From: Bacteroidales bacterium
GTDB lineage: Bacteria > Bacteroidota > Bacteroidia > Bacteroidales > Paludibacteraceae
Reading direction: 5' to 3'
Assembly: GCA_015061165.1 (NCBI GenBank)
Contig: SUXC01000008.1
Span: forward strand, 54,582 to 118,581
DNA: 64,000 nt
Positions within the stretch are counted from its first letter, which is position 1; each line of letters opens with the position of its first letter. The notes beneath the pieces were generated by a model. The model did not search any database. It was not told the origin of the DNA and saw nothing but the letters and a program-made list of their open reading frames with translations. Position numbers and translations under genes: made by a program. This document shows, one piece after another, positions 52,522 through 61,504 of the stretch.

Positions 52522-53064
52522 TTATAAGTACGGGTTGTATAACTTCTCGTGAGCAATGGTGGTAGGGTAGCCATGTCCGGGATACACTTGCGTGTCCTCA
52601 GGCAATAGGACTAATTTCTTCAGCGAACGAATTAGTGTAGCCATATCGCCACCAGGGAGGTCGGTACGCCCGATAGACTCTTGAAAAAGTGTATCGCCCG
52701 TAAAGAGCAATTTTTCAGAAGGTAGGTAATAACATACGCAATCTTCCTTGTGTCCAGGAGTGGCAATCACTTCTATATGCCAATCCGTGTTAGGAAATGC
52801 CAAAACACCCTCTTGTGGCTGAATAATAGGGGAAAGATTGTAGGTCTGTTGTATGAACTCAATACCGCACACATGGTCTGGGTGCGCATGTGTAATGAGT
52901 AATGCGATGGGTTGTAAGTTCTGCTTCACAAGATATTCTGCGAAACGCTGCTGTTCGCGCTCCTCATACATGCCCGCATCAATAATGACGGCTTGTCCCG
53001 CCTCATTGGAGAGCACATACGTACACTCGCGATAGGGATTGAAATAAAACGTCTTTAGTGTCAT
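52522..53064 (-). CDS. MBL-fold metallo-hydrolase (glyoxalase II-like)
   Basis: A 180-residue metallo-beta-lactamase-fold thioesterase-like enzyme. The metal motif is THAHPDHVCG (about 58), followed by ATPGHKEDC with the next His, GDTLF with the bridging Asp, and YPGHGYPTT with the last His. Without the C-terminal domain of true GloB it belongs to the short GloB-like group; substrate unknown. It is the last gene of the rsmG cluster, separated from rsmG by a repeat-filled 56-bp gap. Confidence 0.88.
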   Translation of the reverse strand: MTLKTFYFNPYRECTYVLSNEAGQAVIIDAGMYEEREQQRFAEYLVKQNLQPIALLITHAHPDHVCGIEFIQQTYNLSPIIQPQEGVLAFPNTDWHIEVIATPGHKEDCVCYYLPSEKLLFTGDTLFQESIGRTDLPGGDMATLIRSLKKLVLLPEDTQVYPGHGYPTTIAHEKLYNPYL

Positions 53065-53074
53065 TTTTTAACTC

Positions 53075-53125
53075 CTTGCCAAATCCTATAACCAATATCC
53101 AATATCCAATATCCAATATCCTATA
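53075..53125. repeat. Intergenic CCAATATCCAATATCC repeat
   Basis: Five AATATCC units in the gap between rsmG and the MBL gene, reaching the rsmG stop codon. Confidence 0.75.
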
Positions 53126-53774
53126 ATGGCAAATAAACCACCGATTTCTCTTTGTACCAATCTCCTGCAAATAGTTTGGATATGTCAGTAATCTCCACAT
53201 ACTTGCGGTAAGGTTGTGTTTCGCCATCCAAGTTACCACCTTTCAGTACCATCAACCCGTTAGGCATAGCGTTATGGTGATTGATGCTCACATTCTTGCG
53301 AATGAGTTTGACCAAATCCCCCAATGGCATGACGGCGCGACTGATGATGAAGTCAAACTTGCCGCGTTCCATCTCGGCACGCTCTTGAATGCAAGTAACG
53401 TTCTGGAGACCAATGGCTTTCGCTATCTCGCTTGCTACTTTGATTTTCTTGCCAATACTATCAATCAATGTGAACTGACATTCTGGAAACAATATGGCCA
53501 ATGGAATACCAGGGAATCCACCTCCAGTACCCACATCAAGTAGGGTAGTACCTGGCTGAAAATGCAGCACTTTGGCTATTGCCAGCGAGTGAATAATATG
53601 ATGTGGATATAGATTATCAATATCTTTACGCGAAATGACATTAATCTTGGCATTCCACTCGCGGTACAATGCTCCCAATGCCACAAACTGCTGCACTTGT
53701 AGAGGCGTCAGGGAGAAATACTCCCTGATGCTCTCTACACCCGCAATATCCAATTGGTTAATAGCTTCAGTCAT
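53121..53774 (-). CDS. rsmG: 16S rRNA (guanine527-N7)-methyltransferase RsmG
   Basis: SAM-dependent methyltransferase modifying G527 of 16S rRNA. The 217-residue protein has the RsmG start (LTPLQVQQFVALGALYREWNAKINVISR), the SAM motif LLDVGTGGGFPGIPLAI and SRAVMPLGDLVKL. Family length is normal. Co-directional with yebC upstream (33-bp repeat gap). Confidence 0.96.
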   Translation of the reverse strand: MTEAINQLDIAGVESIREYFSLTPLQVQQFVALGALYREWNAKINVISRKDIDNLYPHHIIHSLAIAKVLHFQPGTTLLDVGTGGGFPGIPLAILFPECQFTLIDSIGKKIKVASEIAKAIGLQNVTCIQERAEMERGKFDFIISRAVMPLGDLVKLIRKNVSINHHNAMPNGLMVLKGGNLDGETQPYRKYVEITDISKLFAGDWYKEKSVVYLPL

Positions 53775-53807
53775 ATATTCTTTCCTTTAGCCTTTAACCT
53801 CTAACCT

Positions 53808-54524
53808 TTAACCAATATTGGTAAATACGTTTTGTACATCCTCATCTTCCTCTATGCGGTCAATGAGTTTTTGTACGCTCTCCATCTCCTCATCGCTGAG
53901 TGTTTTGGTGTCATTAGGAATACGCACAAACTCACAAGATTGAATCTCGAAGCCGTTATCCTCAAGATACTTTTGCATTTGTGAGTATTGGTTGAAGTCG
54001 CCGTAGATAACGATGGTACCTTCTTCCTCATCGTGCCCAAGTTCTTCTACACCAAAATCAATCAATTCCAACTCCAGTTCCTCCAAATCAATGCCTTCTT
54101 TTGCAGAAACGGTAAAGCAAGCTTTACGATCAAAGAGGAACTGCAAGCATCCTTGTGTGCCGAGGCTACCGCCATGTTTGCTGAAATAACTACGGATATT
54201 AGCCACCGTACGCATGTTGTTATCGGTTGCAGTCTCTACAAAAATAGCTACACCGTGAGGGCCATATCCTTCGTAGCAAATCTCCTTGTAGCCTTCAGAG
54301 GACTTGTCGGTCGCTTTCTTGATAGCGCGCTCAATATTCTCTTTAGGCATGTTCTCTTTCTTACATTGTTGCATCAATGTACGCAGACGAGGGTTGCTAT
54401 CAGGATCTGGACCACCATCGCGTGCTGCCATGGTGATTTCCTTGCCTAATTTAGTAAATACTCGAGCCATGTGGCCCCAACGTTTCAATTTGGTCGCTTT
54501 GCGATATTCAAACGCTCTTCCCAT
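53808..54524 (-). CDS. YebC/PmpR-family protein
   Basis: A 238-residue protein of the widely conserved YebC family, starting MGRAFEYRKATKLKRWGHMARVFTKLGKEI as in Bacteroidota members, with NMPKENIERAIKKA and YEGYGPHGVAIFVE. Once called a transcription regulator, the family has recently been linked to translation of difficult sequences; which applies here is unknown. It sits between the OmpA-type gene and rsmG. Confidence 0.93.
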   Translation of the reverse strand: MGRAFEYRKATKLKRWGHMARVFTKLGKEITMAARDGGPDPDSNPRLRTLMQQCKKENMPKENIERAIKKATDKSSEGYKEICYEGYGPHGVAIFVETATDNNMRTVANIRSYFSKHGGSLGTQGCLQFLFDRKACFTVSAKEGIDLEELELELIDFGVEELGHDEEEGTIVIYGDFNQYSQMQKYLEDNGFEIQSCEFVRIPNDTKTLSDEEMESVQKLIDRIEEDEDVQNVFTNIG

Positions 54525-54579
54525 AATGTGATTTTTATTAGTTTAAATAGAATGTTATGTTATATTTTTACTATACGAA

Positions 54580-57048
54580 TTATTCCGTAACAATTTCTTC
54601 AAAGGTAATGTTGAACTCCACGCGTCTATTTTGAGCGCGTCCTTCTTTGGTCTCATTGCCAGCAATAGGACGATCAGAACCATATCCGTGTGCAGTGATT
54701 TTATTAGCATCAACACCTTTCTTTACCAGATAGTCGCGTACTGCTTGTGCGCGTTTCTCTGATAGTATGAGATTCTGTTGATAGTTGCCCACATTATCTG
54801 TGTGACCTTGTACTTCGATGATATAATTTGGATTCTCAATAAATACTTGGGCTACTTGATCCAATATTTTGTATGAGCTGTTCTTGATTGTGGATTTGCC
54901 ATTCTCAAATTGGATGCCTTGCATAGCCTTGTTGAGTATGGTACGCACTTCTCGTTTCACCTCTGGGCAACCTGATGTGCTTGCATCACCTGCAAGTGTA
55001 GGACATAAGTCTTCGTAGTCAGGCACTCCGTCGCCATCGGTATCGAGGTTACAGCCAAACTCATTCACATGCTTGCGTGCGGCTACAGGGGTATTAGGAC
55101 ATTGATCCAAGTAATCTACCACGCCATCTTTATCTGAATCCAAAGGACAACCAAAGTGATCTACTCTGCCTTTGGCTTCTTTTGGGGTGTTAGGGCATTG
55201 GTCTATGTAGTCAGCCACACCGTCACCATCGGAGTCGAGTGGGCAACCATATTCATCAATATAGGCATACGCAGCAGCTGGGGTACCAGGACATTGATCC
55301 AACCAATCGGCTACACCGTCGCCATCGCTATCCATGATACAACCAGTCCCATCTACATAGTTGCGTGCTTCAGGTGCAGTATTAGGACATTGGTCAAGAT
55401 AATCAGGAACTCCGTCCATATCTGTATCAATAGGACAACCCACTGAGTCAATAAGTCCGTATGCACGAGATGGAGTATTAGGACACTCGTCCATATAATC
55501 AGGTACACCGTCACCGTCTTCATCCGTAGGACAGCCAAACTCATCTACACGTATATCTTTAGGTGTCAAGAGACAGCCATCGCGATAGTCAAAGACACCG
55601 TCTCGGTCTTTATCAATAGTCTTTTTAGGATTGTTGGTGCCAGCTACGATAGCGATACCAACTGCCAAATTCAAACCAGATGTCTTGTAAGGCAGATTGA
55701 TTTTTTCTCCCTCAACGTACATCGTAGGTACATAATCAGCAGCCAATGTAAGCATAAAGCCATCATATGGCGCAAATCCGAATGCAGCACCCATATTGCT
55801 CCATTTACCATTGAGGAAGGAATATGAAGCCGCTATGTTAAACCAATTGCATGGGCGGAACGCAGCGCCTAATGTCACTTCTTCCGTAATAGTATCTGTC
55901 ATAAAACTTGTATGAGAATATACTCCCACACCGACACGATTCTCCCAGAAGTTGGCATCTACACCAATGTTTAGATTAGCATGAAGCATCTTGATTGGTT
56001 GTGGTTTTGCTTCACTAACTTCGTATTGGAGGAACTCATCTTGATATAATTGAAGGTTATTTTTAATATCTGAGATGAGTTCATTCATTTGAAATTTATC
56101 ATCTTTTATATAATCGCCATATTCAAAACCACCTGCTCCAGTAAATGTTTTATCAATAGTGAAACTACCATTTTCAAATGGTTTTAGATTCTTGTCATCT
56201 CCTAATTGTCCTGTCCATTTGATGAAACCTAAATCGGTTACAGCAGCACTAATTTGTATCATTTCGATAGGTTTGTAGGTAATACCGAGGTCAAATGCAG
56301 CACCATAACCAGAAGGGATGAGATATGACCACATATCTTTATCAAAACTACCATTGATAAGATTTTTTGCTATACCAGCATGTTGGGTTGTGACGTTGCC
56401 TTTTAGGGTAACTTCATCTACTGAAGAACGGAAATCAAAATGATCCACACTTGCATCCAAATAGCCATGACCTAACAGCAGTTTGGCTTTGGCACCCACA
56501 CTCCATTGTTCGTTGATGTAGTGTGAATATCCAAATGCAACTTCTGCGTATGCGGATGTGGACATAATGTCAATAGGCTCTTCCGGCGTAATTTTTTGAT
56601 TCAATACACGGCTGAAAATAGATTTTGGTACTCTTACGTTACTGTTTATGCGTTCCGAAGCGTTGATGTGAACATACCCTCTCTCGCGCACTTGCCATCC
56701 AAAACTAAAGAGGTTGATTGTCGCATCTGCCTCTACGTTGAACATCTTTGGTAATTTGTTCCAATTAGCCTCTTCATTGGGTTGTAATGGTGTGACGGGT
56801 TTACCTTTTTTATTTTTGTAAATCCAATCACTGAGTGTCAAATCATAGTTTCCTAACCAAAGACTGGTATAGCCAATGGCAGGAAAAGTCATATAAAACT
56901 CTTGTACGGGTTGAAATGCTGGGTTAATCGTGTGTCGCATAGGAGCATTCTCCAAAAAGTACAGCGTATTAACCTGTTGTGCAGTAACAAACAAACTACT
57001 ACCAAAAACGGCAGCAAGCGTAACCAATGTGCGTAAATTTTGTTTCAT
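54580..57048 (-). CDS. Outer-membrane protein with DUF5723-like barrel, TSP3 repeats and OmpA domain
   Basis: An 822-residue exported protein. Signal peptide to about 23; a beta-barrel-like N-terminal region (25-470, DUF5723-type, with ENAPMRHTINPAFQPVQEFY); seven to eight calcium-binding thrombospondin type-3 repeats (about 490-690, DSDGDGVADWLDQCPGTP pattern); and a C-terminal OmpA peptidoglycan-binding domain (about 705-815, VQGHTDNVGNYQQN, LSEKRAQAVRDYL, GRAQNRRVEF). It likely links the outer membrane to the cell wall. The upstream neighbour is a large lipoprotein, 28 bp away. Confidence 0.9.
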   Translation of the reverse strand: MKQNLRTLVTLAAVFGSSLFVTAQQVNTLYFLENAPMRHTINPAFQPVQEFYMTFPAIGYTSLWLGNYDLTLSDWIYKNKKGKPVTPLQPNEEANWNKLPKMFNVEADATINLFSFGWQVRERGYVHINASERINSNVRVPKSIFSRVLNQKITPEEPIDIMSTSAYAEVAFGYSHYINEQWSVGAKAKLLLGHGYLDASVDHFDFRSSVDEVTLKGNVTTQHAGIAKNLINGSFDKDMWSYLIPSGYGAAFDLGITYKPIEMIQISAAVTDLGFIKWTGQLGDDKNLKPFENGSFTIDKTFTGAGGFEYGDYIKDDKFQMNELISDIKNNLQLYQDEFLQYEVSEAKPQPIKMLHANLNIGVDANFWENRVGVGVYSHTSFMTDTITEEVTLGAAFRPCNWFNIAASYSFLNGKWSNMGAAFGFAPYDGFMLTLAADYVPTMYVEGEKINLPYKTSGLNLAVGIAIVAGTNNPKKTIDKDRDGVFDYRDGCLLTPKDIRVDEFGCPTDEDGDGVPDYMDECPNTPSRAYGLIDSVGCPIDTDMDGVPDYLDQCPNTAPEARNYVDGTGCIMDSDGDGVADWLDQCPGTPAAAYAYIDEYGCPLDSDGDGVADYIDQCPNTPKEAKGRVDHFGCPLDSDKDGVVDYLDQCPNTPVAARKHVNEFGCNLDTDGDGVPDYEDLCPTLAGDASTSGCPEVKREVRTILNKAMQGIQFENGKSTIKNSSYKILDQVAQVFIENPNYIIEVQGHTDNVGNYQQNLILSEKRAQAVRDYLVKKGVDANKITAHGYGSDRPIAGNETKEGRAQNRRVEFNITFEEIVTE

Positions 57049-57076
57049 AATTACATGTATGCGTCAATATATTTAG

Positions 57077-58984
57077 TTAAAATAATTCTTTTAAATCAAG
57101 GATAGCATTCACATCTGCTGTAATTCCCAATTTGATGTTTACCGATGCGTCTGGAGTAAGACATACAGGCTGCTGATTCTCACCCAATTGGGCTTCGAAA
57201 GTTATGTATTTAACCGTTTCTAACAACTCAAAATCTGTGTGATTGATTGTTAATAACGATTGAGAAGTAACACTTGGGGTAAGGGCAGTGCCTTTTTCTG
57301 CATGTATATTATCAGGGCAGTTGATAGTCAGTTTGATGGAAGATTCTATTGGGGTATTTGTGGAATCACGCATAGAACTTAGATATACAATTTCATTATT
57401 GGCATTGTACAAAGTAAAATCGCCAGTAATTTTGAAAGGAATAGTATTTTCTATGACTGCCACGAGTTGTAATTTGGAGTGTTCTATGGTGTCAATCAAT
57501 TGCACTTCATTTAGCAGTGAATCTAACTGCATGCCTGTCAGCTCAACGTCCTCAATGGTACCTTGGTACGAGATGTCCACGCTATCGTTGAATGCGAATG
57601 GGACTTTTATCATCACTTTCATATTGATAGCAGTGTTGTCCGTGATTCGATATTGATTAATGTGGGCAGTAGTATCCGCATCTACAGAGAACGCATAGGA
57701 AATAGTATGTGGAGTGATACTAAATAGTGTATCAATATTTCCTCGTTCGGCACTATCGTTCAGGTGAATGGTATGATATGCTCGTTTGTCCAATGGGTCA
57801 TCCATAGCGATTTGCGCTGCTAAATGCAGAGTATCACTCTTCTGCTGTTTGTTGATATCAAATGTTGCATTGCGACGTTCTCCCTCTTTTGATTCCACAT
57901 ACAAATGTTGAAGATTAACGGCCAATGGCAATCCCAACGTATGATCCACTTCAAATTTCACGGATGGTTCGCTGATGGGTAATACCCAATCCTCAAACAA
58001 TTCCCAACCTGACCATAGTTCGCTGATAGGCAAGTCTGTCTTTTTGTCGCGCAATAGTTCTTGTGCGGCGAAATAGCCAAACATAGCTTTGTAGTCTATC
58101 AAGTCCACTTGGAAGTCATAGCCAATGTATTGATTTCTATCAATGTGTATATCGTGGTCTATTTCAAAAGTAAAGCGAATAGTCAATCGAATAATCTTCT
58201 CTATATTATCGCCACTGGATTCCTTAGTAGGGTCTTCCATCAGGATGAGATTAAAATCTTGAAGGTCAAGGGGGAGCTCTTGTCCATAGTCTTTATGATC
58301 AATTTCAAGTGTCAAGACAGAATCAATTTTTTGGAAATTATCGCTGAGTAGTATTTCTACATTTTTGATGTCATTCCATGCTATACCAAAATTCTCTTGG
58401 GTGAATGCTGCGGTGAAATGCGCTTGATTCACAATGATACTATCCACACGTCGGTTGTTAAAATTCACGTTTAACTTTGTCAAATCTATATCGATAGGAA
58501 AGTCCAACGAGAAGGCAAAAGAATCTCGATCAAACAACTCAAGGCATTTCTCTAAAGGTATTGTAAATCCTTCTTCAGGAATAGAAACCATATCTTTGAT
58601 GTTAGGTACGACCATTCCAATCAGAGGAAATTCAACGAGCAATTGATCCAGTATTTTTTCAAATTCATCTGCTACGTTCCATCTTGAGGTACTACGTGCA
58701 ACCAAATCTTCCAATTCGATGGGGTGATATTCGTTGGAAGATGTTATTGTATCCATATATACGTATCTCCCCATGGTATCTACGGTAATTTGTGGAAACT
58801 GTGACGCACCGAGAAAATCACCAATTTTTGCGGATACAGAACCCACAGGTAATGATAGCGATGCATTTACGGAGGTCGTCCAATCTACTTCGGATAAATC
58901 TATATCTGCTTTGCAACCTACGAAACTGCTACATAGTAGTACTATGCAACCAATCCACGAAATTTTAGTAGTTGTTTTTATCAT
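57077..58984 (-). CDS. Large beta-rich lipoprotein of unknown function
   Basis: A 635-residue protein with a lipoprotein signal (lipobox FVGC, Cys about 24). It is rich in beta-strand patterns and Asp/Thr, with repeated Ig-like stretches (TAAFTQENFGIAWNDIKNVEI, VMIKVPFAFNDSVDISYQG). I do not recognise the family. The start at 58984 is chosen because a strong promoter (59024-59054) lies just upstream and overlaps the longer alternative at 59026. Encoded with the OmpA/TSP3 protein, so a joint envelope role is likely. Confidence 0.65.
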   Translation of the reverse strand: MIKTTTKISWIGCIVLLCSSFVGCKADIDLSEVDWTTSVNASLSLPVGSVSAKIGDFLGASQFPQITVDTMGRYVYMDTITSSNEYHPIELEDLVARSTSRWNVADEFEKILDQLLVEFPLIGMVVPNIKDMVSIPEEGFTIPLEKCLELFDRDSFAFSLDFPIDIDLTKLNVNFNNRRVDSIIVNQAHFTAAFTQENFGIAWNDIKNVEILLSDNFQKIDSVLTLEIDHKDYGQELPLDLQDFNLILMEDPTKESSGDNIEKIIRLTIRFTFEIDHDIHIDRNQYIGYDFQVDLIDYKAMFGYFAAQELLRDKKTDLPISELWSGWELFEDWVLPISEPSVKFEVDHTLGLPLAVNLQHLYVESKEGERRNATFDINKQQKSDTLHLAAQIAMDDPLDKRAYHTIHLNDSAERGNIDTLFSITPHTISYAFSVDADTTAHINQYRITDNTAINMKVMIKVPFAFNDSVDISYQGTIEDVELTGMQLDSLLNEVQLIDTIEHSKLQLVAVIENTIPFKITGDFTLYNANNEIVYLSSMRDSTNTPIESSIKLTINCPDNIHAEKGTALTPSVTSQSLLTINHTDFELLETVKYITFEAQLGENQQPVCLTPDASVNIKLGITADVNAILDLKELF

Positions 58985-59023
58985 TTTTTTAAGAATAAAT
59001 AGGTATCCTTTGCATTCAAACTG

Positions 59024-59054
59024 CAAAGGTACAACTTTTTTTGCAAATAAACAA
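59024..59054 (-). promoter_or_regulatory. Promoter of the lipoprotein-OmpA operon
   Basis: Minus strand TTG (59054-59052), 20-nt spacer, TACCTTTG (59031-59024). Confidence 0.78.
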
Positions 59055-59058
59055 GTGT

Positions 59059-60480
59059 TTATTTATTTTTTGTGTTATTTGTTAGTAAATACACCTTTTC
59101 GGTGGCGCGAGTGATAGCGGTATAGAGCCAACGGTAGTAATTTTTGGTGCGTTCTTCTGCTGGGATATTGCCTGTGTCTATGAATACGCGTTTCCATTGT
59201 CCACCTTGTGCTTTGTGGCAGGTTACGGCATAGGCAAAGCGAATTTGCAAGGCATTGTAGTAAGGGGAATCGTATATTGCTTCAATCAATTTCTTGCGAT
59301 TGTGCTGATATTCTGGATAATCTTCGCTGATACGGTCAAAGAGTGTTCTTTGTAGCAGGTGATTGGCTTCTGGCGAGTCGGTTGTCAGTGTATCCAACCA
59401 TAGTACAACATCTATTTCCCAATCATAGTCCACGGCTTTGAGCGAGGCATCCACAAACTGAAAACCATACATCTCGCGCCAATTGCGCAGGCGGATAATC
59501 TCCATCATATCGCCATTGGCGAGAAATGGGATACCTTCGTAGTCTTTGGTCCAAAAGTAGTTGTTTTTGGTAATCATTAGTCTATCGCCAGAAGATATGG
59601 CATCTTCTCGCCATAGCACGCGTGCACGCACGCCTTGATTATATAGGTTAGTTCGGCGATTAGTGCGCGTGAGGATAATAGTCTCTTCTATACCTACTTC
59701 GCGGTAGGATTGCTCCAATAGTTCCAAGAAATCGCTACCGTCAAACGATTGAAAATCAGCAGTGTATTGATACTCAAACTCCTTAACTCCTTCACTCCTT
59801 AACTCCTTCACTCCTAAACCTGCTATTCGCTGTCTCACTGCGGTGGCATTGCCCAGTATGCCGCTATCCAATGCCTGTCGTGCTACTTGGGTGAGAGTGT
59901 AGGAGGTGAGCTCCAGTCCGTAACCTAATAGGTAATTGGTATCTAATGCGGGTGATAGTTCAGAGCCAACGGGTGGCAATTGGGCATCATCGCCCAATAG
60001 GAGCAGACTGCAACGTTCGCCCGCGTGTATGTATTTAATAAGGTCATTGAGCAGTACACCTGTGCCGAAGGTGGCATTGTCGCGTTCGCCCGAAATCATG
60101 GAGGCCTCATCCACGATGAATAGGGTGTCTTTGTGCGGATTGTAGGATAACGAAAAGGCTTCTGCACCCAATTTATCTTGCCGATAAATGTACTTGTGAA
60201 TCGTGTAGGCGGGTGCTTGTGCGTAGCGCGATAGCACTTTGGCTGCTCGACCTGTGGGGGCAAGTAGTACTACGGGTTGCTTCAGTTCGCCCAGAGCTTT
60301 GACTACGGCTGCCATGATACTCGTTTTACCTGTACCTGCATACCCTCGCAAAACGAATGCTTTGCGTTCGTTTTTGGATAGGATGAATTGTGTGAGTAGG
60401 TGCAATAATTCCTCTTGCCCTTCGTTGGGAGTGAAGGGTAAAGCGTTAATTATTCTATTTTTTATAAATTTTTCGAGCAA
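59059..60480 (-). CDS. SF1 helicase (RecD/Dda-like AAA ATPase)
   Basis: A 473-residue DNA helicase of the RecD2/Dda branch. Walker A RGYAGTGKTS (about 47), motif Ia LLAPTGRAAKVLS, Walker B FIVDEASMIS, motif III LLLGDDAQLPPVG, and the C-terminal UvrD_C_2-type block YAVTCHKAQGGQWKRVF with YTAITRATEKVYLL. A loop near residue 222 (GLGVKELRSEGVKEFEYQ) is encoded by a CTCCTTAACTCCTTCA repeat. It probably acts in DNA repair or recombination. Divergent from ffs, 52 bp away. Confidence 0.88.
   Translation of the reverse strand: MLEKFIKNRIINALPFTPNEGQEELLHLLTQFILSKNERKAFVLRGYAGTGKTSIMAAVVKALGELKQPVVLLAPTGRAAKVLSRYAQAPAYTIHKYIYRQDKLGAEAFSLSYNPHKDTLFIVDEASMISGERDNATFGTGVLLNDLIKYIHAGERCSLLLLGDDAQLPPVGSELSPALDTNYLLGYGLELTSYTLTQVARQALDSGILGNATAVRQRIAGLGVKELRSEGVKEFEYQYTADFQSFDGSDFLELLEQSYREVGIEETIILTRTNRRTNLYNQGVRARVLWREDAISSGDRLMITKNNYFWTKDYEGIPFLANGDMMEIIRLRNWREMYGFQFVDASLKAVDYDWEIDVVLWLDTLTTDSPEANHLLQRTLFDRISEDYPEYQHNRKKLIEAIYDSPYYNALQIRFAYAVTCHKAQGGQWKRVFIDTGNIPAEERTKNYYRWLYTAITRATEKVYLLTNNTKNK
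59772..59822 (-). repeat. In-frame ACTCCTTAACTCCTTC repeat in the helicase gene
   Basis: Four tandem CTCCTTMACTCCTT words encode GVKELRSEGVKEFE. Confidence 0.78.
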
Positions 60481-60494
60481 AATGCACTAAAAAT

Positions 60495-60525
60495 TTGGTG
60501 GTTTGAGAAAAAAGCAGTACCTTTG
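60495..60525 (+). promoter_or_regulatory. Promoter of the SRP RNA gene
   Basis: TTG (60495-60497), 20-nt spacer, TACCTTTG (60518-60525). Confidence 0.78.
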
Positions 60526-60532
60526 CAGCGTC

Positions 60533-60636
60533 TTAGGGTAAGTCCTACACGACCAGCTCCCTCTGAACTCCCCCAGGTCCTGACCGAAGCAAGGGTAAGA
60601 GGTTGTAGCGGTGCGATGTAGTCAGCTTACCCTTTT
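60533..60636 (+). ncRNA. ffs: Signal recognition particle RNA (4.5S-type)
   Basis: A roughly 100-nt RNA whose ends pair (AGGGTAAG 60535-60542 with CTTACCCT 60626-60633). The apical Ffh-binding part is CCAGGTCCTGACCGAAGCA, and further on GGTGCGATGTAGTCAGC aligns with GUGCCGGGAUGUAGCUGG of the E. coli RNA. A promoter sits just upstream and the 3' stem runs into T7, acting as terminator. It directs membrane proteins to the translocon with Ffh. The 5' end is estimated. Confidence 0.85.
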
Positions 60637-60670
60637 TTTGTTTTATTAAAGACAAATTGGACATCTTCTG

Positions 60671-60730
60671 TGATTTGATTTTTAAAGACAACTTAGACAA
60701 CTTCTGCGCGGCGCCAACATTGCGCCTTGC
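60671..60730. repeat. Left-end repeat, copy 1 (60 bp)
   Basis: Perfect direct repeat of 60883-60942, including GGCGCCAACATTGCGCC, itself a hairpin. Confidence 0.88.
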
Positions 60731-60815
60731 CGTGGGTGTCAATTCTGTTGTTTTTAATGTATTTTGTCAATATATCTGTTCTACGTATCTACTTGTTGTA
60801 TATCCTTAAATGTAT

Positions 60816-60870
60816 CTCTTACCGCTGAGCAAAGTTGGCGAAGCGGAATGGTTGTTTGTGTTGTCTTCTT
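60816..60870. repeat. Right-end repeat, copy 1
   Basis: CCGCTGAGCAAAGTTGGCG, then AAGCGG, then TTGTTTGTGTTGTCTTC. Matches 61445-61497 and, apart from an insert, 39264-39354. Confidence 0.8.
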
Positions 60871-60882
60871 ATATCAACTTTA

Positions 60883-60942
60883 TGATTTGATTTTTAAAGA
60901 CAACTTAGACAACTTCTGCGCGGCGCCAACATTGCGCCTTGC
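60883..60942. repeat. Left-end repeat, copy 2 (60 bp)
   Basis: Identical to 60671-60730. Confidence 0.88.
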
Positions 60943-61004
60943 AGAGGGTAAAAAATGATTGATTCGATTCTTGCGGTTGAATTGAATATCTTTCATCTAT
61001 GGTG

Positions 61005-61430
61005 TCATATTTGAATAGTTTCTTCATTATATGTCAATATTTCATTTGTTTCGGGATTATAAAAATATCTTTCCAATTCCATAAATAGAGGAGAAAAATT
61101 AACTAAAACTCCTGCGCGAGTTTTGGTAAGTCGCATGTAATTAAATAGTTGTGCTCGATGTTCATTAGTTAGTTTAGATACTGCTTTGCATTCAACAATT
61201 ACATTCGCAAGACATAAAAAATCTAAGCGAAATGTAGCATTCATCTTTAATCCACAATAGTATGGGTGGACTTCTTTTTCCCTCTCAAAGAAAATTTTTT
61301 GTTTCTTCAATTCTATTTCAAGTCCTTCTTGATAGATAGATTCATTAAGGCCAGCACCTAATTCATGATGAACATTGTATATCGCCCCAACTACGATATA
61401 TAAAAACTCTTTTAATCCTTCAAATTTCAT
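61005..61430 (-). CDS. GxxExxY protein (PD-(D/E)XK_3-like)
   Basis: A 141-residue protein with the family signature GAGLNESIYQ (G-x-x-E-x-x-Y) and a nuclease-like core FRLDFLCLANVIVECKAVSKL, in which the Asp and Glu-Cys-Lys match a PD-(D/E)XK active site. The family is common in Bacteroidota and cyanobacteria; its role is unknown, and nuclease activity is only suggested by the motif. The ATG at 61430 is chosen: a TTG start 30 bp further up would lie in the right-end repeat. It is enclosed by inverted repeats (60883-61497). Confidence 0.85.
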   Translation of the reverse strand: MKFEGLKEFLYIVVGAIYNVHHELGAGLNESIYQEGLEIELKKQKIFFEREKEVHPYYCGLKMNATFRLDFLCLANVIVECKAVSKLTNEHRAQLFNYMRLTKTRAGVLVNFSPLFMELERYFYNPETNEILTYNEETIQI

Positions 61431-61444
61431 AAAATTAATCAAAT

Positions 61445-61497
61445 CCTTGCCGCTGAGCAATGTTGGCGAAGCGGAATTGTTGTTTATGTTGTCTTTA
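61445..61497. repeat. Right-end repeat, copy 2
   Basis: CCTTGCCGCTGAGCAATGTT, GGCGAAGCGGAATTG, TTTATGTTGTCTTTA; inverted relative of the left-end repeats. Confidence 0.8.
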
Positions 61498-61504
61498 TAT
61501 TTTA

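Larger units (their letters stand above)
60671..60870. mobile_element. Empty inverted-repeat cassette (no gene)
   Basis: Left end 60671-60730 is identical to 60883-60942; right end 60816-60870 is a close relative of 61445-61497. Between them only about 85 bp of AT-rich sequence remains. It looks like a short version of the GxxExxY cassette next to it. Confidence 0.6.
60883..61497. mobile_element. Inverted-repeat cassette carrying the GxxExxY gene
   Basis: Left end 60883-60942 and right end 61445-61497 are inverted repeats over about 41 bp (shared TAAAGACAAC, ACAAC and CGCCAACATTGC). The only gene inside is the PD-(D/E)XK-like GxxExxY gene. No transposase is present in the cassette. It lies directly behind ffs and before the subtilase gene. 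Confidence 0.6.

Noticed and set aside
60545..60742. 65-residue minus-strand frame over the ffs region.
   Set aside because: The plus strand encodes SRP RNA with promoter and terminator.
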